The notes beneath the pieces were generated by a model. The model was not told the DNA's origin. It saw only the letters and a list, made by a program, of their open reading frames with translations, and made no database searches. Both the position numbers and the translations under genes were made by a program. A stretch of DNA of 7,724 nucleotides from Planctomycetaceae bacterium (GTDB lineage Bacteria; Planctomycetota; Planctomycetia; Pirellulales; Thermoguttaceae): positions 1 through 7,724 of the forward strand of contig JAIRPZ010000138.1 in the NCBI GenBank assembly GCA_031256755.1, given 5' to 3'. This document shows, piece by piece, positions 1 to 5,273 of the stretch (position 1 is the first letter of the stretch; each line of letters starts with the position of its first letter).

Positions 1-252
1 TACTTCACCGTGACGATAAAATTATCATTGATGATCATTTTATCCGTTTATCGGAACAAGACGGCATCTATAAAACATCAATTAGAATTAAAAACGCCCG
101 TTATCATTATTCATACCATGTTTGCGGAAATACTGTTTTTACAGTTTTGCCAAAGAATTCTGCAAACGATATGATTGCTTTTCCACAGATTTAGAGAATT
201 TTGAAGAAGTTTTCAAACAAATTGATCCGCGTTTTCATTGGGACCCGTTTGA
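1..252 (+). pseudogene. C-terminal fragment of an unrecognised gene, apparently frameshifted
   Basis: From base 3 one frame is open to a TAG at 192-194 and reads like real protein, with hydrophilic residues and alternating beta-type patterns (LHRDDKIIIDDHFIRLSEQD near its start). A second frame then continues to a TGA at 250-252 and ends in a plausible acidic helix and tail (ENFEEVFKQIDPRFHWDPFD). Adding one T to the four-T run at 145-148 would join the two frames into one 84-residue stretch reading TVFAKEFCKRYD across the join. I therefore infer a single gene entering from the left that has lost one T, or a sequencing error. I do not recognise the family. The segment is visibly more AT-rich than the genes to its right, which may mean a different origin. 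Without repair, the gene would simply end at 194. Confidence 0.4.
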
Positions 253-310
253 TTGATGTGTGTCCTTGTCCAGAAACATTGAAGAGCGGTGAGGAAACGA
301 TCACAACGTG

Positions 311-357
311 AAAAACGCCTGCCGCTTTGGCAAAAAACGAAGCGGCGGCGTATTTTC
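311..357. terminator. Probable bidirectional terminator between convergent genes
   Basis: A GC-rich inverted repeat pairs 316-327 with 340-350 (CGCCtGCCGCTT against AAGCGGCGGCG, one bulged T) around a 12-base loop. On the + strand it is followed by TATTTT. On the - strand the run of A at 311-315 reads as a run of T just after the stem. It lies between the left-edge fragment ending at 252 and the esterase ending at 371, where a shared terminator is expected. Confidence 0.6.
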
Positions 358-370
358 ACCAATATAAGAT

Positions 371-1336
371 TTACAAACGTGAAAACAGCCGGATACTTTC
401 TTTTAATGCGTGACCAAACATCGCGCCGTGAGTTAAATCGTAATGCAGGAAAACCGCATCCGTCAATTTCGGTTTCAATTGTTTGACCATCGTTTCCGCA
501 GCATCGGACGGAACTGCCATCTTTTCTTTTTGATGATTTGACGTTGGTTGAGCCGCCGTCTGACGATTCGCCGTTTGATGATTCGGCAATGAACCGCTGC
601 CGGTCATCAGCGTCAAGCGGACTTCTTTCTTCAGTGCCTTTTGCAAATTTTGCGCATCGTGCGGAAACGTTTCCAAAAACGTCTCTTTGTGATGCAGTAT
701 CAATCCCTCGCCGTACCATAACGACGGGTCGGCAGCGTAATAATACCGGAACATTTCCGTATGCCGGAAAAGCGTGTTCAGCACAAACAGTCCGCCGTAA
801 GAATGTCCCCAGATTCCCTGCCGCTGTTTGTCGGTTTTGACGATGCTTTCAACTTTCGGTTTGATTTTTGTTTCAATAATTTCGGCAAATTTATCCGCTC
901 CGCCGCCGGTACGTCCCTGAAAATCAACCGGCGGTGCCTGACCGGTTCGCTGAACCGGCGTGTCATCCAACGCTCTTGCCTTCACGTCAAAACGCAAATC
1001 GGTTTCATAACCGATACAAACAAGTACCGGTAAATTGCCGCCGCAGTTTGCAAAGAGGTCTTCATTCCAATCATCGAGAACGGCGTTGCCGTCCAGCAGA
1101 TACAAGGCTGCGAATCCGTGTTCCGGCGGTGTTTTTTTCGGCACGGCAACCGTAATGCGGTAATGATGATGAGCATCAACGGTGAACGTTTCAAACCGGT
1201 ACAAATCCGAACCGGTTTCAACAACCGAGACCTTATGTTTCCGATTCAAATCCGGCTGGGCAAACACAGCGGATGCAAACAACAGCCAGACAATACAGGC
1301 ACAAAAGGAAATTCCGCAAAATAATTTTCGTAACAT
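371..1336 (-). CDS. Exported IroE-like alpha/beta-hydrolase (putative siderophore esterase)
   Basis: A 321-residue protein starting at ATG 1336. Residues 1-26 form a signal peptide (short basic start, hydrophobic core, AVFA then Q), so it should act in the periplasm. The nucleophile elbow GHSYGG places the serine at residue 179, and THGAMF near the C-terminus places a histidine at 303. Stretches such as LYLLDGNAVLDD (78-89), VCIGYETDLRFD (106-117) and KQRQGIWGHSYGGLFVL (170-186) closely match my memory of enterobacterial IroE, a periplasmic enzyme that hydrolyses trilactone catecholate siderophores using a Ser-His pair. The broader family is PF00756 (Fes/BesA/esterase D). Residues 252-270 are a low-complexity pentapeptide insert. 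The substrate is inferred; it could be another ester. The same frame stays open upstream across the dnaJ antisense strand, but the signal peptide fixes the start at 1336. The Shine-Dalgarno signal is weak. Confidence 0.85.
   Translation of the reverse strand: MLRKLFCGISFCACIVWLLFASAVFAQPDLNRKHKVSVVETGSDLYRFETFTVDAHHHYRITVAVPKKTPPEHGFAALYLLDGNAVLDDWNEDLFANCGGNLPVLVCIGYETDLRFDVKARALDDTPVQRTGQAPPVDFQGRTGGGADKFAEIIETKIKPKVESIVKTDKQRQGIWGHSYGGLFVLNTLFRHTEMFRYYYAADPSLWYGEGLILHHKETFLETFPHDAQNLQKALKKEVRLTLMTGSGSLPNHQTANRQTAAQPTSNHQKEKMAVPSDAAETMVKQLKPKLTDAVFLHYDLTHGAMFGHALKESIRLFSRL
524..583 (-). repeat. 15-bp imperfect tandem repeat inside the esterase gene
   Basis: Read on the - strand, four consecutive 15-base units begin at 583, 568, 553 and 538. 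The first two are nearly identical (AATCATCAAACGGCG and AATCGTCAGACGGCG), the third is degenerate, and the fourth starts again with AATCATCAAA. They encode NHQTA, NRQTA, AQPTS and NHQKE. The period is a multiple of three, so gain or loss of units keeps the frame. The insert sits between a predicted core strand (RLTLMTG) and the helix that precedes the catalytic histidine. Confidence 0.7.
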
Positions 1337-1365
1337 AATGAGTGGCAAAATAGGGGAGAAATGCT

Positions 1366-1397
1366 GTACGGCGATTTTGGTACAGAAACGCCGGTAC
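1366..1397 (-). other. Hairpin in the presumed 5' leader of the esterase mRNA
   Basis: GTACGGCG at 1366-1373 can pair with CGCCgGTAC at 1389-1397 (eight pairs, one bulge, 15-base loop). It lies between the predicted promoter and the start codon of the esterase, so it would be transcribed in the leader. A regulatory role is possible but nothing in the sequence shows one. Confidence 0.35.
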
Positions 1398-1418
1398 TTC
1401 TTAAAGGATGAATTCGAT

Positions 1419-1447
1419 AGTATCCGGTTAAGTTTTCTTTTTGTCAA
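1419..1447 (-). promoter_or_regulatory. Sigma-70-type promoter for the esterase gene
   Basis: On the - strand there is a perfect TTGACA (1447-1442), a 17-base spacer and GATACT (1424-1419, four of six consensus). Predicted transcription start is near 1412, giving a leader of about 75 bases. I see no Fur-box-like sequence over it. Confidence 0.5.
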
Positions 1448-1457
1448 CAGGAAAGAA

Positions 1458-1482
1458 CGGGCTGCCCGAAAACATTCGCGAA
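1458..1482. promoter_or_regulatory. Two small palindromes between the divergent promoters
   Basis: CGGGCTGCCCG (1458-1468, 5-bp arms) and TTCGCGAA (1475-1482) lie in the 51 bases between the -35 boxes of the esterase and dnaJ promoters. This is a natural place for a regulator to bind. Both are short enough to be chance. No CIRCE-type heat-shock element is present. Confidence 0.2.
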
Positions 1483-1498
1483 AAACGTAAACCCGCCC

Positions 1499-1526
1499 TT
1501 GACACGTTCCGGTGTTTTCGGACAAT
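1499..1526 (+). promoter_or_regulatory. Sigma-70-type promoter for dnaJ
   Basis: A perfect TTGACA at 1499-1504 is followed by a 16-base spacer and GACAAT at 1521-1526 (four of six). An alternative -10, CAATAT, is two bases downstream. The predicted start near 1534 leaves a leader of roughly 20 bases before the dnaJ ATG. Confidence 0.5.
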
Positions 1527-1546
1527 ATCGGCATAAAGAAAAGAAC

Positions 1547-1550
1547 AGGA
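1547..1550 (+). promoter_or_regulatory. Shine-Dalgarno site that sets the dnaJ start
   Basis: AGGA at 1547-1550 lies five bases before ATG 1556. It supports that start over the in-frame TTG at 1499, which coincides with the -35 box and would add 19 residues not seen in DnaJ proteins. Confidence 0.65.
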
Positions 1551-1555
1551 AAACA

Positions 1556-2716
1556 ATGCCGAAGCCAGATTACTACGAAGTCCTTGGTGTCCCCCGCAAT
1601 GCCGGGAAAGATGAAATTGCCGCCGCTTACCGAAAACTTGCGATGAAGTATCATCCCGACCGGAATCCGGGCGACAGCGAAGCCGTCGAACAATTCAAAC
1701 TCTGTGCCGCCGCCTACGAAATCCTCGGCAATCCCGAAAAACGCGCCCTTTACGACCAATACGGTCACGCCGGTCTCGAAGCAAACGGCGGCGGTTCGCA
1801 GTTTCATGATGTTAACGACATTTTTGGTGCCTTCGGCGATATTTTCGGGGCGTTTTTCGGCGGCGGTCACCGAACCGGCGGACACAGAGCACCGGCTCCC
1901 GGCAACGATGTCCGCTGCAATCTGACAATTGACCTGCACGAAGCCGCACGCGGCATTACAAAGGAAATTACGTTCCGGCGGCACGAAACGTGTACCGCAT
2001 GCAGCGGCAGCGGGTCCAAACCGGGCAAGAAACCGGAAAGATGTCCTTACTGCGGCGGACAAGGGCGAATTACACAATCCACCGGTATTTTTTCGATCCA
2101 AACAACTTGCCCGAAGTGCCGGGGAGAAGGTGCCATCATTACCGACCCGTGTCCCGACTGCCGGGGAAGCGGTTTGATCCCGCAAACGGTCAATCGGGAA
2201 ATCAAAATACCGGCAGGTGTCGATACCGGAACCCGGCTTCGAATGCAGGGCGAAGGTGAAAAAAGTCCCGAAGGCGGACCGCCGGGGGATTGTTACGTTT
2301 TCATTACGGTCAAGCAGCATCCGCTTTTCCAGCGGGAAGGGCAGGATTTGATTTGCCGGGTTCCGATCAGTTATCCGCAAGCGGCACTGGGAGCGGAAAT
2401 TGAGATTCCGACATTGGACGGTCGGGAAAATATCACCATTCCGTCCGGTACGCAAAACAACGATGTCATCACGCTTCGGGGCAGAGGCATGCCTGTTCCC
2501 CGCCGGAACATTGCCGGTGATCTGCATATTCAGGTTTATATCGAAGTCCCCCGCAAGTTGAAAGCCGAACACCGGAAACTGCTGCAAAAACTCGCTGAAT
2601 TGGAAGGCGAACATACTTTGCCGGAAAAGAAAAATTTTTTCAGCAAACTCGGCGATTTCGTCGCCGAATTCTTTACAGAGAAAAAAGACAGGAAAGAGAA
2701 CAGCAAAGAAGAATAA
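1556..2716 (+). CDS. dnaJ: Chaperone protein DnaJ (Hsp40, type I)
   Basis: A 386-residue co-chaperone that stimulates the ATPase of DnaK and delivers unfolded clients in the cytoplasm. All type I parts are present in order: J domain (residues about 3-70) with HPD at 33-35; Gly/Phe-rich segment (about 78-110, including DIFGAFGDIFGAFFGGG); and a zinc-binding domain with four intact CxxCxGxG motifs starting at C146, C163, C185 and C199. The C-terminal client-binding beta domains (about 207-335) carry IKIPAGVDTGTRLRM and the GDLHIQVYIEVP segment. Length is normal for the family. The tail after residue 352 is Lys/Glu-rich and probably disordered. The start ATG 1556 is chosen from the AGGA site and from MPKPDYYEVLGV, the usual DnaJ beginning. 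No dnaK or grpE lies in the window; it has its own promoter and appears monocistronic. Confidence 0.97.
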   Translation: MPKPDYYEVLGVPRNAGKDEIAAAYRKLAMKYHPDRNPGDSEAVEQFKLCAAAYEILGNPEKRALYDQYGHAGLEANGGGSQFHDVNDIFGAFGDIFGAFFGGGHRTGGHRAPAPGNDVRCNLTIDLHEAARGITKEITFRRHETCTACSGSGSKPGKKPERCPYCGGQGRITQSTGIFSIQTTCPKCRGEGAIITDPCPDCRGSGLIPQTVNREIKIPAGVDTGTRLRMQGEGEKSPEGGPPGDCYVFITVKQHPLFQREGQDLICRVPISYPQAALGAEIEIPTLDGRENITIPSGTQNNDVITLRGRGMPVPRRNIAGDLHIQVYIEVPRKLKAEHRKLLQKLAELEGEHTLPEKKNFFSKLGDFVAEFFTEKKDRKENSKEE

Positions 2717-2733
2717 TACAATGCAGTACAGGG

Positions 2734-2767
2734 CTGCCGTTTCAAACCGTTGCCGCTGAAACGGCAG
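2734..2767. terminator. Strong hairpin between convergent dnaJ and the DUF4912 gene
   Basis: A perfect 11-bp inverted repeat, CTGCCGTTTCA (2734-2744) and TGAAACGGCAG (2757-2767), with a 12-base loop, lies in the 103-base gap between two convergent genes. Its position suggests transcription termination or mRNA 3'-end protection for both. However, neither strand has a T-run after the stem: the + strand continues TCAAAAAAC. It is therefore not a standard intrinsic terminator. Confidence 0.4.
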
Positions 2768-2819
2768 TCAAAAAACAGCAGCACAAAATGCCGGCAAACG
2801 TCCGCCGCGCCGCACAGCA

Positions 2820-4040
2820 TCAATCCTCTTCATTCGGTTCCTGAATAACGGTTTCAAGGATGCGGGTGTTCCGTTCAATCGTCAAAATAATCCGCTGCAT
2901 TTCCACTCCGTCGCTGCCTTCCGCCTCAATCGGAAACAGATGCCGTTTTTCCGGTAAACCGAACCGTACCGAAAACGTTCCGTCAGGATTCAGCACCACC
3001 GGTTCATTCCGAACCGTGATCTGCACATTCGGATCGGCTTTTCCCTTAATGATCAGATCGGCATCAACGCTGAAATGAAAATTGCGCCGGGTTTTTTCGA
3101 TACTGCCCTGTTTGGCAATCCGATATCTCGACAAAAGTTGCTGCGACATCGGTCTGCCGAGTTGTTCTTCAAGCACCTCTTTGAGTTCCTGATTGTTCCC
3201 GTCGGTACTGCTGCTCAATTTGAAAACACGTCCCAAATCATCGGCAACGCCTTTCCAGTTTCCGTCAAGTTTATCCAACTCATCAATGACCTGCTGCTGC
3301 GGAGTTTCAACGATATTGCTGGAAACAACAGCAAGAAATTTTTTCTCTTTTGTCAGATAGCCAAGTTCGACCAAAAACGACGAAGGGGGATTGATAACGT
3401 CAAGATACCAGTTGTTCACGCCGCCGTGAACCGGAACATCCCGGAGCAACTGCCGCTTCGGCGCACTCATTCCGTCGGAAAACAGCCGGAACAGCCGCAA
3501 TACCGGAATGGACGAATACCAAAGGTGTCCGAGCGATACTTTTGTCCGTTCCATTGTTTTCTGCCCGACTTCCCAATACGCATGAAGCCAGAACGGATCA
3601 CGCACCATCAGAACGAGACGATCCGGTTTGCTTTCATCGGCTCTGGTGCTGATGTCGCGCCGCAAGCCCTTTTTCCCTAAAAAGTTCGGCAGAGCAATCG
3701 TTACGTTGTTTGGCGGTTCAACCGGTTTCGGTTCCGGTGCCGGCAGTTTGGGCGGATTTTTTTCTTTCTTCGGTTCCTTTACTTCCGTTTTCTTGGAACT
3801 TGCCTGTTTTTTCGGTGTTTCGGCAGTTTTTACAGGTTTTGCCGGAACAGATTTTGATTTGAAACCGCCGTTGATATATTTGCTGATAATGTCATTGATG
3901 GTTCGGTTTCGGGATTTCGCCGCGAGAGTACGTACCAAATCTTCTTTGCGCATTTTCGACCAACCCGGTACGGCTATTTTTTTGGCAAGCGTTCCCAAAT
4001 CCGCTGCGGTCAATGAATTAAGTTCTGCTGAAGTCGCCAT
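2820..4040 (-). CDS. DUF4912 protein with N-terminal Rho-N/SAP-like domain
   Basis: A 406-residue protein of unknown function. Residues about 7-41 (LNSLTAADLGTLAKKI...KEDLVRTLAA) resemble the Rho termination factor N-terminal or SAP helix-extended-loop-helix fold, which can bind nucleic acid. Residues 61-110 are a Lys/Pro/Glu-rich linker. Residues about 139-246 match DUF4912: RLVLMVRDPFWLHAYWEV (141-158), PVLRLFRL (179-186), VHGGVNNWYLDV (204-215) and the SSFLVELGYL strand (220-229). Residues about 320-390 look like a small beta-sandwich, which I recall often following DUF4912. No signal peptide or membrane segment is seen, so it should be cytoplasmic. The start is ATG 4040 with a weak GGA upstream. 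It has its own promoter at 4144-4172 and convergently faces dnaJ. The biochemical role is not known to me. Confidence 0.85.
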   Translation of the reverse strand: MATSAELNSLTAADLGTLAKKIAVPGWSKMRKEDLVRTLAAKSRNRTINDIISKYINGGFKSKSVPAKPVKTAETPKKQASSKKTEVKEPKKEKNPPKLPAPEPKPVEPPNNVTIALPNFLGKKGLRRDISTRADESKPDRLVLMVRDPFWLHAYWEVGQKTMERTKVSLGHLWYSSIPVLRLFRLFSDGMSAPKRQLLRDVPVHGGVNNWYLDVINPPSSFLVELGYLTKEKKFLAVVSSNIVETPQQQVIDELDKLDGNWKGVADDLGRVFKLSSSTDGNNQELKEVLEEQLGRPMSQQLLSRYRIAKQGSIEKTRRNFHFSVDADLIIKGKADPNVQITVRNEPVVLNPDGTFSVRFGLPEKRHLFPIEAEGSDGVEMQRIILTIERNTRILETVIQEPNEED

Positions 4041-4143
4041 TACGTTTCAATTTCCGATGTGTTTTTCTTGCGGACAACCCGGCGGAAACAGCGTTTATTC
4101 CTTAACCGCTCCGTACCGGACTACCGCACAGATGTACGCGGTT

Positions 4144-4172
4144 ATTCTAATCGGTAACCGGGGAAAAGTCAA
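4144..4172 (-). promoter_or_regulatory. Sigma-70-type promoter for the DUF4912 gene
   Basis: On the - strand TTGACT (4172-4167, five of six) is followed by exactly 17 bases and TAGAAT (4149-4144, five of six). Predicted transcription starts near 4137 with a leader of about 97 bases. It is the best two-box promoter in the window and indicates that this gene is transcribed separately from the operon upstream. Confidence 0.6.
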
Positions 4173-4181
4173 TTTTTGCCG

Positions 4182-4234
4182 CCTGAATTTCAGGAAAATT
4201 GTGCTGAAAAAGAACAATTTTAACGGTTTTTCAG
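4182..4234. repeat. Three adjoining or overlapping inverted repeats upstream of the DUF4912 promoter
   Basis: CCTGAA-T-TTCAGG (4182-4194), AAAATTGT/ACAATTTT (4195-4202 with 4214-4221) and CTGAAAAA/TTTTTCAG (4204-4211 with 4227-4234) are each perfect. The last two overlap and so cannot form together, and CTGAA and TTCAG occur in both the first and third repeats, allowing alternative pairings. They lie ten bases upstream of the -35 box, fitting either an operator or a weak terminator for the incoming methyltransferase transcript. Confidence 0.5.
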
Positions 4235-4278
4235 AATATGCCACGTCCTTACCGGACGGTCATTGGTGACAACACGTG

Positions 4279-4306
4279 AGAGCGGCAAACATTCGCCAGC
4301 CGCTCT
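4279..4306. other. 8-bp hairpin downstream of the methyltransferase gene
   Basis: AGAGCGGC (4279-4286) and GCCGCTCT (4299-4306) pair perfectly around a 12-base loop. It lies about 100 bases beyond the methyltransferase stop and may mark the 3' end of that transcript, but it has no T-run on either side. Confidence 0.35.
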
Positions 4307-4403
4307 GGACTCTGGCTGCACAGCCGGTGTGTCTCTTAACTAATGAAAATTGTTAAAATCAGAAAGACAAAAACGGAGGAACAAAACGGTCACTGTTTCT
4401 TCA

Positions 4404-5222
4404 TTACTGATTTGATCTCAAAAAAAGGGAATCCGTATCCGCTTTTTCAATCCGGCGAAGGCATTGCTCCCGGTACTCTTCAGAAATTTCAAATCCGAGA
4501 TACTGACGGTTCAGTTTTTTTGCGGCTGCCAAAGTTGTCCCGCTGCCGGCAAATGGATCAAGAACTTTTTCCCCTTCACAACTTGAAACCAAAATTATCC
4601 GCTCCAGCAGCGATTCCGGCATTTGGCAGCCGTGCCAGCCCTCGCGCTCTTTAAACGTGCCGCAAACACGGGAAAAAAGCCACGTGTCCTTGTCACCGCC
4701 GAATTCCTGCTCTAAATCCTTCGGATTAAGAATCCACGTATCGTCCGGCAGCCGACCATTCGGATTGGCACGCTTGTCGTTGTATCGCAGTTGTCTCGCA
4801 CTGGGAACACGTATCAATTCGTCATTGAACGTAAAGTCCTTCGGATTTTTGACAAAGTGAAACAAATGAATATGCGACCGGGTAAATTTTTTTGTACAAT
4901 GCACGCCGAAAGTGTAGTACCAAACAACCCAACTCCGGCAGATGAAACCGATTTCCCGCGTGCCGCACACTTTCAGTTCGGCAGCATATTCATCGCCAAT
5001 CGCAAGCCAAAATGTTCCGCCCGGTTTCAATATCCGGTAAACCTCTGTCATCCAGTCCTTTGACCAGCGGAGATAACTTTCGTCAGAACGCTTGTCATCA
5101 TAAACATCGTAAGCATAGCCGATATTGAACGGCGGATCAGCAAACACAAGGTCAACTGTCCCGCTTTCGATTTGCGACATTCCTTCAATGCAATCGCTTA
5201 ATACAACTGTGTTCCACTGCAT
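4404..5222 (-). CDS. DNA N6-adenine-type methyltransferase, beta-class, apparently orphan
   Basis: A 272-residue DNA methyltransferase of the N4/N6 family (PF01555) using S-adenosylmethionine. Counting from ATG 5222, catalytic motif IV is DPPF at 29-32 (VDLVFADPPFNIGY) and the cofactor-binding motif I is VLDPFAGSGTT at about 220-230. Motif IV first, then a central recognition region, then motif I, is the beta-class order. DPPF favours adenine-N6 over cytosine-N4 (usually SPPY). The central part (HCTKKFTRSHIHLFHFVK, GRLPDDTWIL, GTFKEREGWHGCQMPE) matches a type I recall from planctomycetes. The target site cannot be read. An in-frame TTG at 5258 would add 12 residues; I prefer ATG 5222, with GAG nine bases before it. 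It follows the anti-sigma gene by 51 bases, and no restriction endonuclease is nearby. Confidence 0.88.
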   Translation of the reverse strand: MQWNTVVLSDCIEGMSQIESGTVDLVFADPPFNIGYAYDVYDDKRSDESYLRWSKDWMTEVYRILKPGGTFWLAIGDEYAAELKVCGTREIGFICRSWVVWYYTFGVHCTKKFTRSHIHLFHFVKNPKDFTFNDELIRVPSARQLRYNDKRANPNGRLPDDTWILNPKDLEQEFGGDKDTWLFSRVCGTFKEREGWHGCQMPESLLERIILVSSCEGEKVLDPFAGSGTTLAAAKKLNRQYLGFEISEEYREQCLRRIEKADTDSLFLRSNQ

Positions 5223-5273
5223 CGGTGTCTGCTCGTTTTGCAATGCCGTTTCTTTCAATTCCGATGCGGTGTT

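Larger units (their letters stand above)
4041..4403. other. 363-base gap with promoter and several inverted repeats, no gene
   Basis: The gap separates the 3' end of the methyltransferase gene from the DUF4912 gene on the same strand. It holds the DUF4912 promoter (4144-4172), a cluster of inverted repeats (4182-4234), a short hairpin CGTCC/GGACG (4244-4258) and an 8-bp hairpin (4279-4306). I see no RNA gene or ORF of note on either strand. Confidence 0.6.

Noticed and set aside
1499..1555. TTG start 19 codons upstream of the dnaJ ATG
   Set aside because: The TTG is part of a TTGACA -35 box, and the added residues are not DnaJ-like; ATG 1556 has a good Shine-Dalgarno site.
1337..1555. Heat-shock (CIRCE) or Fur operator in the dnaJ/esterase gap
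   Set aside because: Looked for because of the gene types; no sequence resembling either consensus is present.
1337..2614. Long open frame on the - strand opposite dnaJ, continuous with the esterase frame
   Set aside because: It is the antisense of a clear dnaJ gene, and its translation has no domain-like pattern. The esterase signal peptide begins at 1336, so the upstream part is an artefact of dnaJ codon use.
3628..4269. 213-codon + strand frame over the 5' half of the DUF4912 gene
   Set aside because: It is antisense to a gene with recognisable domains, and it is rich in Phe/Gly/Ser in the pattern of a reversed Lys/Pro-rich linker.
4343..4654. + strand frame beginning MKIVKIRKTKTEEQNG with AT-rich lead-in
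   Set aside because: The first 20 residues look genuine, but the rest is antisense to the methyltransferase C-terminus including motif I, and no promoter or Shine-Dalgarno site was found.
4404..5258. Restriction-modification system
   Set aside because: No endonuclease or specificity gene lies beside the methyltransferase within the window; neighbours are an anti-sigma factor and a DUF4912 gene.
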